A stretch of 54,627 bases of DNA from Deltaproteobacteria bacterium (GCA_031263485.1 JAISFS010000323.1:1-54627); one strand, 5' to 3'; positions 1-9,518 are shown, counted from the first letter of the stretch. Notes: generated from the sequence alone by a model not told the origin. Translations and numbers: made by a program.

Positions 1-16
1 AGAATCTTCCTCTCAT
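1..16 (-). CDS. TonB-dependent receptor paralogue, first codons only (partial)
   Basis: Only the first five codons (M-R-G-R-F) are inside the window. They are preceded at 17-60 by the same leader seen before the two complete receptors: a CAAGGAG ribosome-binding site, the spacer ATTGAGGCTT, then ATG. Upstream of it lie a CGTTTC...TTTT block and a strong hairpin (about 111-141). The call therefore rests on leader homology, not on protein sequence. It implies the receptor array continues to the left. Confidence 0.5.
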
Positions 17-262
17 AAGCCTCAATCTCCTTGTTTCTTGTTTCCTTAAAATGGCTCGAGTGCCGTCCAGAAACGGAAGCTCCGCGCCCGGACAGGCTCC
101 GATGACCGCCTGCCGTTCCGCCGCGAAATCGCGCGCGGAACGGTCGGAAAGGTCGGATTTCAGGGGGAGTGAAGGTCTGGTCAGCGCAAGTGGCCCGTGG
201 GGCTCATAGTGGTCCGGCCCCCGAGGCCATAACGCCCTCGAATGCCGGCGGCAGAGGCGTAC

Positions 263-2383
263 TCAATAGCTGTAGACGAGTCCCAGGTAGATCTCGCGTC
301 CGGGCATCGGATAGCTCGCGGTGTCGAGATAAAGCTTGTCGAACAGGTTGTCGACAGATACCGTGAGGCTCAGATCGCCCTTGTCGGCGAAGGTCATGAG
401 GGTCTTCGTGAGCGACAGGTCGAAAATCATCGAGCCGCCCTTCTCGTCGGGAGGTGTCTGGTTCGGGAAACTGTTGATTTTCGGCCTGCCATAGTACACC
501 GCCTTGAACCTGGCCCTGAGCCCCGCCGACGCCGATCTGAAATCCAATCCGGCGGAAAAGACGTTCTCCGAAAGATCCGCCAGCTTGAAACCCTCTTCTG
601 ACTCGTATTTGATGAGCCGCGTCCAGCCCGCCCACGGTGTCAGATCGAAGTCTGCGCCCAGCGCCCTGCCCAGGTTGTAGCGGAGCTTGGCCTCGATGCC
701 GGTTATCTTCACGTTGGCGACGTTCGTGTACTGGCGCTCGCCTGCGGGAGTCGTTATGGTGCCGAGGTAGTTCTTGAAGTCGGTGTCGAAGTAGGTGGCG
801 GAGAACAGGAGCTCGCCGTAGTCCAGATCGAAGCCGGCGTCCCAGGTCAGCGATTCCTCGGGGACCAGGTCTATGTCCCCGATATACAGGGTGTTCGCCA
901 TGTAGAAGTTGCCGATCAGCTGCCGCGGGGAAGGCACCCTATACGCCTCGCCGACGTTCGCGCGGAGCTTGAGGTATTCGACCGGCGTGTAAGCCACTCC
1001 CAGGGAAGGAATGGTCTTCGTGTAGGACCTGGAGTCGTGCAGCCATTGCGGGTCCCGGTTGTTTATCCTGTCGATATCGATCGTGAACTTGTCGTAACGT
1101 ACGGCGCCGGTGAAGACGAGGTTCCTCCTGTCCAGGAGGCTCACCTTCGCCAGCAGGAACGCGCCGATGTCGCCCATCCTGCTTTTCCCGGTGGAGAAGT
1201 TGGGGGAGGTGGAGTAGGTGTTGATACGCTGCTCCTGGGACATCTCGTTTGCGTACCAGTCGACTCCCGCCGTCAGGTGCAGGATCCCGCGATCCCAGCC
1301 TACCTGCCCCTGGGCGCCCTGGAACGTCATCCTGTTCATCGAGTTGTTGTGCCGATCGCTGTCGCCGTCCGCGAAGAAGGTCTCCCTCCACAGGCTATAG
1401 GAGCTCTTGCCGTAGTAGTACCTGACAAGCCAGCTGAGATCTCCCCGCTCGTTCCCGCCCTCGTAGGTCAGATCCCCGGAATGGAGCTTCTTGTCCTGCG
1501 AGTCGACGTACGGCCTGCCCTTGTAGGGCCCCGGAACCGTGGTCCCGGTGCCAAGCACGCCTCCTCCCGGCCTCAGGCCCTTGTCGTTGGAGTTCCCCTG
1601 GAAAAGGATCCCTATCCTGTTGCGCTCGTCGAAGTTGTAGCCGAGGTTCATGTAGAAGCCGTAGCGCCCGCCCAACCCGGAATATTTCAATACCTCACCG
1701 GCTCCGTTCCTGTAGTCACCGGCATTCATGTATGCCATCGCCGCCGCGACGTCCAGCTTCCCGCCGCGTCCCGAACCGGAGATGACGGCCTTGGTGGTAT
1801 CGAACTCGCTGAACCCGACTTCCGCGCGCATGGACGGGGTCTCGCCGCCCCGCTTGGTTATGATGTTCACCACGCCGCCCATGCCGGCGGATCCGTACAT
1901 CACCGATCCGGGCCCGTGTATGATCTCGATGTGGTCCACGGCGTCGATGCCCATGATCGAGAGCGAGTCGAGCCCGACCCGCCTGCCGTTCAGGAGCACC
2001 TGGACCCCGCTCAGGATGTCGTTCCCGAAGGTCGACGTCGAGAACCCCCTCATCGACAGTTCGTCGTTCCCGTAGTTCCTGGAGTACAGGTACGTAATCT
2101 GGATGCCGTGCTCCTCCATGATGTCAGTCAGGTCTTTCGCGCCGGACGAGCTTATCTCCTCCTCGGTGATGACCTCCACGTTCTGCGGGACGTCCCTTAT
2201 CCTCTCGATAGTCCTGCTCGCGGTGACCACCAGCATGTCCAGGAATCCTTCGGTCGAAGGGTCCCACATCGACTGCGCCGCCGCCGGGGCGGGCATCGCC
2301 AACGCGGTCAGCGCGGCCGCGACGGCCGCAAGGTGTCTTCCGCTCATAACCTTCACCATAGACTTCAACAAAAACTTCAACAT
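263..2383 (-). CDS. TonB-dependent outer-membrane receptor (copy 1)
   Basis: A 706-residue outer-membrane beta-barrel receptor that should import a scarce ligand (metal chelate, cobalamin or similar) using TonB energy. A signal peptide ends near PAPAAAQ. It is followed by a plug domain with a TonB-box-like DMLVVTASR segment, VPQNVEVITEEEI, LLNGRRVG and the plug signature IEIIHGPGSVMYGSAGMGG. The barrel ends in an aromatic residue (LGLVYSY). The start at 2383 is chosen because AAGGAG sits 9 nt upstream, exactly as in copy 2. Relative to copy 2, the n-region carries a 12-residue insertion (MLKFLLKSMVKV) made of near-repeated codons. The ligand cannot be told from sequence; the colicin-I/BtuB-like layout is only a rough resemblance. 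Confidence 0.93.
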   Translation of the reverse strand: MLKFLLKSMVKVMSGRHLAAVAAALTALAMPAPAAAQSMWDPSTEGFLDMLVVTASRTIERIRDVPQNVEVITEEEISSSGAKDLTDIMEEHGIQITYLYSRNYGNDELSMRGFSTSTFGNDILSGVQVLLNGRRVGLDSLSIMGIDAVDHIEIIHGPGSVMYGSAGMGGVVNIITKRGGETPSMRAEVGFSEFDTTKAVISGSGRGGKLDVAAAMAYMNAGDYRNGAGEVLKYSGLGGRYGFYMNLGYNFDERNRIGILFQGNSNDKGLRPGGGVLGTGTTVPGPYKGRPYVDSQDKKLHSGDLTYEGGNERGDLSWLVRYYYGKSSYSLWRETFFADGDSDRHNNSMNRMTFQGAQGQVGWDRGILHLTAGVDWYANEMSQEQRINTYSTSPNFSTGKSRMGDIGAFLLAKVSLLDRRNLVFTGAVRYDKFTIDIDRINNRDPQWLHDSRSYTKTIPSLGVAYTPVEYLKLRANVGEAYRVPSPRQLIGNFYMANTLYIGDIDLVPEESLTWDAGFDLDYGELLFSATYFDTDFKNYLGTITTPAGERQYTNVANVKITGIEAKLRYNLGRALGADFDLTPWAGWTRLIKYESEEGFKLADLSENVFSAGLDFRSASAGLRARFKAVYYGRPKINSFPNQTPPDEKGGSMIFDLSLTKTLMTFADKGDLSLTVSVDNLFDKLYLDTASYPMPGREIYLGLVYSY

Positions 2384-2513
2384 AAACCTCAATCTCCTTG
2401 ATACCGAAAAGGGCGCGGGCACTGTCTGAAACGTGACCCCGCGCCAGTCGAGAGGCGGGCCGCTTTTCCGTCCCCGCAACCATATGCGGGGGTAACCTGA
2501 ACCGGATTATGTC

Positions 2514-2609
2514 GCCGTAGGCCCGCAACCGGTTCTCCTCCCTATGCCGTAGGCCCGTTACCGGTTCTTTTACCTATGCCGTCCGTCCGGGACCGGCCCT
2601 CCTGCCGAT
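2514..2609. repeat. 3 x 32-bp degenerate tandem repeat
   Basis: Three 32-bp units (2514-2545, 2546-2577, 2578-2609) with core GCCGTAGGCCCG..ACCGG, lying between the two receptor genes upstream of copy 1. The first two units are close to identical and the third has diverged. No coding potential is apparent. Confidence 0.75.
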
Positions 2610-2976
2610 GCAGTCCTGGCACAGGCGCCCCTATCGCCAGGGAGACGGCAGCCGGAACCTGGCTGTCGTTACGGCGGTCCGCATGTTGACTGAGGCAGGA
2701 ACCGCCGCATGGGCGCCGCGCGGCCCCGTCCTGCAAGACTGGCCTTGCCGCCTGCGCATATTTCTGGGGAGGCGTGGGTCCCGTAAAGGCGGCCCCCCAC
2801 AGCCCGCAACCGCAACGACCGGGGTCAGAGTCCCTGCCCCTCCGCCGCAATCATGCGGTATAATGGCGAACCCCATTCTTAAGCTATTTTTGCCCAAGCG
2901 TTTGCGCCAGGAGCGGCAGGCCTTGAACCTGACCCGGTCGGAACAGTGAAAGGCGCCGGGACATGAATTCCCGCCA

Positions 2977-3006
2977 GGGCTCCGGGATTCAGCCATCCCG
3001 GAGCCC
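2977..3006 (-). terminator. Hairpin after receptor copy 2
   Basis: A perfect 11-bp stem (GGGCTCCGGGA/TCCCGGAGCCC) with an 8-nt loop, 18 nt past the stop of the receptor gene in its direction of transcription. There is no U-tract after it, so it may be a 3'-end stabiliser rather than a true intrinsic terminator. Confidence 0.5.
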
Positions 3007-3024
3007 GGAGCCGTGGACGCTCGC

Positions 3025-5115
3025 TCAGTAATTGTAGACGAGCCCCACATAGATCTCCCTTCCTGGCATCTCCACGCTCGCGGTATCGACGTAGAACTTG
3101 TCGAAAAGGTTGTCGACCGACACGGTGAGGCTCAGATCTCCCTTGTCGGCGAAGGTCATGACGGTCTTCGTGAGCGAGAAGTCGAAGATCATAGAACCGC
3201 CATTCTGATCCGGAGGAGCCTGGCTGGCGTAGTCGTCTACTTTCGGCCTGCCGTAATACACCGCCTTGACCCTCGCCCTCAGGCCGGCGGGCTCCGACCT
3301 GAAGTCCACCCCTGCCGAGAAGACGTTCTCCGATAGATCCGCCAGCTTGTAGCCCTCGTCGGTATCGAACTTCAACAGCCGCGTCCACCCCGCCCAGGGG
3401 GTCAGATCGAAGCCGGCGCGCAGCGCCCTCCCCAGGTTGTACCTGAGCTTGGCCTCGATGCCGGTGATCGTCACGTTGGCGACGTTCGTGTACTGGCGCT
3501 CGTTGGCGGGAGTGGTTATGGTGCCGAGATAGTTCTTGAAATCCGTGCTGAAGTAGGTGGCTGAGAACAGGAGCTCGTCGTAGTCCAGGTCGAGGCCGGC
3601 GTCCCAGGTCAGCGACTCCTCGGGGACCAGGTTCAAGTCCCCGAGAAACAGGGTGTTGCCCATGTAGAAGTTGCCGATGAGCTGCCGCGGGGAAGGCACC
3701 CTGTAGGCCTCGCCCACGTTCGCGCGAAGCTTGAGGAACTCGACGGGGGTGTAGGCGACCCCCAGGGAGGGGATGGTCTTCGTGTAGGACCTGGAGTTGC
3801 GGACCCATTGCGGGTTCCGGGCATTTATGCTGTCTATGTCTATCGTGAACTTGTCGTAGCGCACGGCCCCCGTGAAGACGAGATTCCTCATCTCGAGGAG
3901 GCTCACCTTGGCCAGGAGGAACGCGCCTATGTCGCCCATCTTGCTCTTGCCGGTGGTGAAGTTGGTCGAGGTCGAGTAAGGGTTCAGGCGCTGCTCCTGG
4001 GTCATCTCGTTCCCGTACCAGTCCACCCCCCCGGTCAGGTGGAGGATCCCGCGGTCCCAGCCGACCTGCCCCTGGGCGCCCTGGAACGTCATCCTGTTCA
4101 TCGAGTTGTTGTGCCGGTCGCTCCCTCCGTCCGCGAAGAAGGTCTCCCTCCACAGGCTGTAGGAACTCTTGCCGTAGTAGTACCTGACAAGCCAGGTGAA
4201 ATCTCCCCTTTCGCTCTCGCCCTCGTAGGTCAGATCTGCGGAATGGAGCTTCTTGTCCTGCGAATCGACGTACGGCCTGCCCTTGTAGGGCCCCGGAACG
4301 GTGGTACCGGTGCCAAAGACGCCTCCTCCCGGCCTCAGGCCCTTGTCGTTGGAGTTCCCCTGGAAAAGGATCCCGAGCCTGTTGCGCTCGTCGAAGTTGT
4401 AGCCGAGGTTCATGTAGAAGCCGTAGCGCCCGCCCAGGCTGGTATACCTTATTACTTCGCCGCCTCCGCTCTTGTAGTCCCCGGCCTTCATGTAGGCCAT
4501 CGAGGCCGCGATGTCCAGCTTCCCGCCGCGCCCGGAACCGGAGATTACGGCCTTGGTGGTGTCGAACTCGCTGAACCCGACCTCCGCGCGCATGGACGGC
4601 GTCTCGGAGCCCCGCTTGGTGATGATGTTCACCACGCCGCCCATGCCGGCTGATCCGTACATCACCGATCCTGGCCCGTGGATGATCTCTATGTGGTCCA
4701 CCGCGTCGATGCCCATGATCGAGAGCGAGTCGAGCCCGACCCGCCTGCCGTTCAGGAGCACCTGGATGCCGCTCATGATGTCGTTCCCGTGGGTCGACGT
4801 CACGAACCCCCTCATCGACAGCTCGTCGTTCCCGTAGTTCCTGGCGTACTGGTAGGTGATCTGGATGCCGTGCTCCTCCATGATGTCCGTCAGATCGCTC
4901 GCGCCCGAAGACCTTATCTCCTCCTCGGTGATGACCTCGACGTTCTGCGGTACATCCCTTATCCTTTCGAGCGTCCTGCTCGCCGTGACCACCAGCATGT
5001 CCAAAAAGCCCTCCGCCGAAAGTTCCCGCTGCGACTGCGCAGCGACCGGCGCGGGCATGGCCAACGCGGCCGCCGTCAGCGCTGCCGCCGCGACCGCAAG
5101 GTATCTGCCGCTCAT
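3025..5115 (-). CDS. TonB-dependent outer-membrane receptor (copy 2)
   Basis: A 696-residue paralogue of the preceding receptor, very similar over its whole length. Signal peptide MSGRYLAVAAAALTAAALAM...AQ, plug signature IEIIHGPGSVMYGSAGMGG, and barrel ending LGLVYNY. Differences from copy 1 concentrate in the region after the signal peptide and in short barrel stretches, as expected for a recent tandem duplication. The start at 5115 is fixed by AAGGAG nine nt upstream. An open frame continues upstream through the hexanucleotide repeat but lacks a plausible start. A hairpin about 100 nt upstream (CCCCCGCCTGCG/CGCGGACGGGGG) is also present, in other sequence, before copy 1. Confidence 0.93.
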   Translation of the reverse strand: MSGRYLAVAAAALTAAALAMPAPVAAQSQRELSAEGFLDMLVVTASRTLERIRDVPQNVEVITEEEIRSSGASDLTDIMEEHGIQITYQYARNYGNDELSMRGFVTSTHGNDIMSGIQVLLNGRRVGLDSLSIMGIDAVDHIEIIHGPGSVMYGSAGMGGVVNIITKRGSETPSMRAEVGFSEFDTTKAVISGSGRGGKLDIAASMAYMKAGDYKSGGGEVIRYTSLGGRYGFYMNLGYNFDERNRLGILFQGNSNDKGLRPGGGVFGTGTTVPGPYKGRPYVDSQDKKLHSADLTYEGESERGDFTWLVRYYYGKSSYSLWRETFFADGGSDRHNNSMNRMTFQGAQGQVGWDRGILHLTGGVDWYGNEMTQEQRLNPYSTSTNFTTGKSKMGDIGAFLLAKVSLLEMRNLVFTGAVRYDKFTIDIDSINARNPQWVRNSRSYTKTIPSLGVAYTPVEFLKLRANVGEAYRVPSPRQLIGNFYMGNTLFLGDLNLVPEESLTWDAGLDLDYDELLFSATYFSTDFKNYLGTITTPANERQYTNVANVTITGIEAKLRYNLGRALRAGFDLTPWAGWTRLLKFDTDEGYKLADLSENVFSAGVDFRSEPAGLRARVKAVYYGRPKVDDYASQAPPDQNGGSMIFDFSLTKTVMTFADKGDLSLTVSVDNLFDKFYVDTASVEMPGREIYVGLVYNY

Positions 5116-5303
5116 AAACCTCAATCTCCTTGTAACCGGAAAGACGCGAGTGAATTCCTGAAACGGTACTCCGCATCGGGTCGGCGCGGACGCACGTCTA
5201 CCCCCGTCCGCGAAACCGCAGGCGGGGGATATTGCCCTGTCAGGATGATGAATTTGTCCGTACGGGGACCCGCCCGCAGACGCGGAGACGCGTCCGCATC
5301 GCC

Positions 5304-5357
5304 TCAGGGTCAGGGTCAGGGTCAGGGTCAGGGTCAGGGTCAGGGTCAGGGTCAGGG
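5304..5357. repeat. (TCAGGG)9 hexanucleotide repeat
   Basis: Nine perfect TCAGGG units, 54 bp, about 190-240 nt upstream of the receptor start (read as CCCTGA on the transcribed strand). A perfect short repeat of this length is prone to slippage and could alter promoter or leader spacing. Confidence 0.95.
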
Positions 5358-5370
5358 CGCGATCGCGCAC

Positions 5371-7315
5371 CGGAACCTGGCCGATATAATTTCCGTACGC
5401 ATGGGCCTGAGCCAGACGCGAACGCCTGGCGGATCGGCCGCACGGGGCCCTTACCGCGGCATATGTACCTGGCGGTGGCTTGGGAATTTCGGGGGAGTGA
5501 GGGTCAGGGCGGAGCGGGCTTGACGGGGGACACCGGACGGCACGGGGTCGGACGATGCACGAAGCGAAGCGGAAGCGGGAGATCGGGAGCGACGGATTCG
5601 GAAGCTGAAGCGGAAGAACGGGCGAGGCGGTTCCCGGCGGAGATGCCGGGGATCGGACGCCTGAGGCCCGTCAGCCGCCTCCCGACCGAGGCCGCGGCGA
5701 TCTCCGGAAGGCATGGGGAGGAGTGAGAGGGAGGAGGGGATCGGACGCTGGCCGATCGGGTCATGCGGCAAGACGGCGACGGGGATGACCGGCCATCGGC
5801 ATCGCGTTCGGAGCTAACCTTTCGACGGCGAGAATCTCTGTCCGTCCGTAGCTAGAAAATAATGCTCACCTTCCTGAATCGTGCCCATGCCGCGGTCCCC
5901 GACAAGGAGAATCGCGGACGCCCGGCGGGGCTGAACAAAACATGACGCTTAAGAATACATTCAGGAGAATCCGGTGGGCCATCTGCAAGCTCATAAGCCC
6001 CCAACGTCCTATCCTAAGAGGGATACGAGGACAACGGGCTATCCTCGATAGGCTTTCTCTTGGGACGGCGAAAACTGCGGATTCGCGACAAAATGCCCTG
6101 AACGGGTGCGTCTTCGGGATTCTTCTCCGGAGGACGGATCAGGGCAAATCCCCATGTTTCGGCAGAGGACATGGCGTGTGGAGTGAAATGGCAACGTCGC
6201 TACCCCGGAAGTTGAGGCGCAATGGAAAACTAGGTGCCACAAATTAACTATCTTACTTCGAATGATAAGCCTCAGTCAACAGGAATTGCGACCGTTTCCG
6301 GCTCCTCTTCGACAACATCACCTCCAAGAGCTACCCCGGTTGACAAGGAAGCCATTGCCTTGATGTCGGCGCCCTATTTATGATGCGCTCGCAAAAAGTC
6401 TCAGCAAGGGCTCCAGGCCCAGGCTCTCGGGCCAGACGGCTCCGGGCTACGGCTAAGGCCTCAGCGGCTTCGAGTCACGGCTAAGGCAACAGAGGGTCAT
6501 GTCAAAGGCTAACGCCAAAACAGCTCCAGGCCAGGGGCCTCGGGCCTCGCCGCACGTGAAAGGAGCTCCGGGCCACGGTTCACGCGAAGCGGCTCCGGAT
6601 CACGGCACACTCGGAAGCGGTTCTGGATCACGGCTCACACGAAGCGGCCGATCTTTCCAGTTGTCAGTATGCCCTAGAATTCCAAGACAGAGAGCAAGAA
6701 CTCTACTAAACCTGGATGACCACCAGCGGCATGTCTCAGCTTGGGTCCTGCAAGAGCCCAGACGGGATGCAGACGGTCGGAAGTTGAGTCTTGACCCGAT
6801 TGGGTCTTTTTCTCTTCTCTTCAAGGCGCCTGCCCCTTCTTAGGTTTTCAACGGTGACTATCCTCAACTCATGGGCAGTCATCTGCTTCAACCCTCTCAC
6901 GGTAAGTCGGGCTACACCGTACGTCCGTTTCATAAAACTGACCCTGGACGCGATTCCATGTTGCCGGTATCCGCGTCACCGGCACGGAGTGAAAGAGTTC
7001 AAACCGTTTCGGACGAGCCTAATGTTACAAGGAACCCTTCGCTTTAAGCCACGTGAATCAGCTCTCTTCAGTAACGTCAGATAGCCGGTAGACGGATAAA
7101 GTGCCGATGGCAGGCGTGCATGACTGGCGGGAAACACGCGTGGGTGCCGCCAGGACGTCACCGCACCGCCGTGCGCATGAGAGTCACTGCATAGCCCGGA
7201 CGCCATCGGACGAAATGTTCCCTGTCACGGTTGTGCGCAACTCTGGCCGACACGAGATGTCGCAAGCTCCGCCAGCCGGAGCCGTCCCGGTGGAGTTCCG
7301 CACGACCGCAAGCCC
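5371..7315. other. About 1.9 kb without a confident intact gene
   Basis: No open frame here has a recognisable domain plus a ribosome-binding site. It contains degenerate about 28-bp repeats around 6400-6645 (motif GGCTC(C/T)GGxxCACGG), a sequence at 6377-6400 like the end of the element at 9988-10163 (TTATGATGCGCTCGCAAAAAG), and one transposase relic annotated separately. It looks like decayed mobile DNA. Confidence 0.55.
6736..6933 (-). pseudogene. Transposase C-terminal relic
   Basis: The frame contains RTYGVARLTVRGLKQMTAH followed by VTVENLRRG. This resembles the C-terminal end of DDE transposases of the pattern YGxARLxVRGLxQMTAHxLxxATxxNLRR. No catalytic core is recognisable upstream, so only a remnant remains. 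The family is uncertain. Confidence 0.45.
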
Positions 7316-7630
7316 TCACAGTTCTATGCCGGTACTCACGATCTCCTCTACGAAGGGGTTGCCGCGCTCGAACTCGGAGGACAATAAAAGCTTTGGCTCG
7401 AAATACGCATCGTAGTGATGTGTCATGCCCATCAGCCGTATCATGGTGCCGCGCCACTTCCTTCGGGGCAACTCGCGAAAAAAGAAGGCTATGTCCACAT
7501 TGCTCAATTCATCGGCGGTCCCTTTCGCATACGACCCGAAAAGAATCACCCGTTCCACGGGCATGGCGGCTCTTGCCTCTGCGGCGAACTGCCTGGCTTC
7601 CCTTTTCACGGCTTCAAAGTCTGTAGCCAC
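7316..7630 (-). CDS. MNT-type nucleotidyltransferase domain protein (HEPN partner)
   Basis: A 104-residue minimal nucleotidyltransferase. The fold signature is VILFGSYAKGTADELSNVDI, corresponding to the usual GSxxxG...SDxD. The first metal-binding Asp of the DxD pair is Asn here (SNVD), so catalytic activity is doubtful. It starts with GTG at 7630, with GAGG about 7 nt upstream, and overlaps the HEPN gene by 25 nt. In known MntA/HepT-type pairs the nucleotidyltransferase is the antitoxin and modifies the HEPN toxin. That role here is inference from family and gene order. Confidence 0.75.
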   Translation of the reverse strand: MATDFEAVKREARQFAAEARAAMPVERVILFGSYAKGTADELSNVDIAFFFRELPRRKWRGTMIRLMGMTHHYDAYFEPKLLLSSEFERGNPFVEEIVSTGIEL

Positions 7631-7959
7631 TTGAACGCCTCCTTGGGAAGATTCAAGACCCTGAATGCTTGGGGTTTCCTGGTATTTTCCGACAACTGAT
7701 CCGTAAAATCTGCATAACGGGTATCGATATAGTATCCTGACAACTCATCAAGAAACTTTACGGTATCCGCAGAAATTTGCTTGGGCAACCTGTCCTCGAA
7801 ACGCCTGAGAACTTCCATTATATTATGGGTTCTCGGAGGCATGCCGGACTCGAAATACAAATGATATAAACCTTTTGCAGTCTTTTCGAGGGTTTGCTGG
7901 CACGTGAACAGGACGTACATCCAACGCCCCGTCTTGAACATGGCTTCTGCAGTTCTCAT
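7606..7959 (-). CDS. HEPN domain protein
   Basis: A 117-residue, all-helical HEPN protein. Recognisable features are FTCQQTLEKTAKGLYHLYFE (helix with the EK..KG pattern), PRTHNIMEVLRRF, and YYIDTRYADFTD in place of the usual RYPD. HEPN proteins of this size are RNase toxins or nucleotide-binding partners of MNT proteins. The start at 7959 has only a weak ribosome-binding site. The pair sits alone in decayed DNA and is less GC-rich than the housekeeping genes, consistent with transfer. Confidence 0.75.
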   Translation of the reverse strand: MRTAEAMFKTGRWMYVLFTCQQTLEKTAKGLYHLYFESGMPPRTHNIMEVLRRFEDRLPKQISADTVKFLDELSGYYIDTRYADFTDQLSENTRKPQAFRVLNLPKEAFKWLQTLKP

Positions 7960-8543
7960 GTCGTAGAGAGCTTTCTTTAGTCAGTGCCCGGACTTTTCCG
8001 AAGAATCCATCATGTTATGAGCCTATCAGTGAAGGCTAGGAGTAACCAGGAGACTCCAAACGTCAGATGCATATGATTTTCAAGATTGCCAAACCTGTCA
8101 ACCTCTGAAGTCGACATCGTCCACGTCATGCAGGCCAACGCCGAACTATGACGTTACGGACGGGCAAAGAGGCACCAGCTTCAGATGGGGCGTCCTTCCG
8201 TAGGCGCCAGGCAGTTGAGGAAACGGCTTGCCGAAGGCTCTCTCAGCTCTGCCGCTACGCGCGACCATCGCTTGTAGAACGCTTCGGAAACCGCTGTATA
8301 CCCGGAAAACCTCGAAACCCAAGCCTTCAGGGCAACGACATAGACGGCACCCCCCCGTCAACTTGTGATTTTAAATCATCCGGCAACCCAGTGCAATCCA
8401 AATAGCGCTCAAGAAGTCCCCGCCCCTGAACCCCGTCTTCCCAGACAGCCAGACTATAACAGGCTACGGACGAGAGAGGAAAGGCAGAGGAACCTTCCAG
8501 CCGCTTTGAATGGCACGGCCCCTCATGCTGAAACCCCTCGAAA

Positions 8544-8740
8544 GGCACCTCGATACGGACCGAGATGCCGAGTCCATCTGAAGCCACCTCGGCCTGGACC
8601 AGAATGCCAGTACCCCTTGGAAGGCACCTCGGCCTGGACCAGAATGCCAGTATCCCTCTGAAGGCACCTCTGCCTGGACCAGAATGCCAGTACCCCTCTA
8701 AAGGCACCTCTGCCTGGCACCGATGCTGGCACTGCCAGGA
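8544..8740. repeat. About 5 x 40-bp tandem repeat
   Basis: Units start at about 8544, 8583, 8623, 8663 and 8703. The core is GGCACCTCGGCCTGGACCAG followed by AATGCCAGTACCCCT. Units 2-4 are nearly identical; the outer two are degenerate. The 40-bp period is not a multiple of three, so the open minus-strand frames through it change reading frame each unit and are unlikely to be coding. Confidence 0.85.
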
Positions 8741-9399
8741 CCGGGTGGCGAAGCGGGCCCTTGTCCCCAATCTGAGTAGGCCGATGGGGAAGTCCTCGCT
8801 CCTGCTTTATCCGTGACAAAACTCCCCGCCATAATGATAATGTTGCCCTCCTCTCGCAATCGGTTTCCTACGGGCGTGAACGGCCTTGTTGCCGGACCTC
8901 GCCGATAGGCTCGCCAAGGAAATGCCGACCGCATCTGAGGAATCACGGACGTCCATCGCTGGCCGAGGATTTCGAACATGGGTTGCGACCCACAAGTTAA
9001 GGCTCCGGAGGCCTCCCGACGGTTTTCACCACGTCCATGCCGTCCTGAGTCACCTGTCAACTAGGGCGGTTCCGCGCCTTCAACCATCCCCATATCAGCC
9101 GCCGCTGAACGTGAAGGGCCGGTACGCTTGGCCCATGTCAAGTTCGGTCGACTGCTTCGGGACGAGCCTGCGGCAGTTCTCCAGCTCCAGTCTGGCGGTT
9201 CATTGCGGGAAGTTGACGCCGCGCAGGCAGGATGAAGTTCAGTCGACCGACCATGGGGAGCTGATTTCAAGGAGTTTCGGACCTTCGGGGGATGAACGGA
9301 ACTGAACGTTGAAGATCCTGCCAAGCTTGAACCGGCGGGCCAAAACCGCTGACGCCTCCTCCATTGGCGCGTGTTGCACGAGATGTTCCTAGGCCCTAG

Positions 9400-9518
9400 G
9401 AGCCTGTTGCATAAAGGGTTTTGAGGAAGGGTACGAGGATGGATGTGGCAGGCAAGAAGCAGTCCATCCACAACCAATAGCATCGGGGCTATGCAATTGT
9501 GAATTATGCAACAGGCTC
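9400..9518. mobile_element. 119-bp MITE (family 1, copy A)
   Basis: Terminal inverted repeats GAGCCTGTTGCATAA / TTATGCAACAGGCTC bound a 119-bp element with no transposase. It is flanked on both sides by CTAG (9396-9399 and 9519-9522), a 4-bp target duplication of the YTAR type known for IS5-group elements. Nearly identical in reverse orientation to the element at 34047-34165. Confidence 0.85.

Noticed and set aside
1037-2401. Long open frame opposite receptor copy 1 (and a similar one opposite copy 2)
   Set aside because: Both are shadows of the receptor genes at high GC; no domain, ribosome-binding site or independent conservation.
2460-2510. Cobalamin or other named riboswitch before the receptors
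   Set aside because: A hairpin is present but none of the conserved B12-box or other riboswitch motifs could be found by eye.
8327-8770. 147-codon minus-strand frame through the 40-bp repeats
   Set aside because: The period is not a multiple of three and the frame shifts from unit to unit, so protein conservation is not expected.
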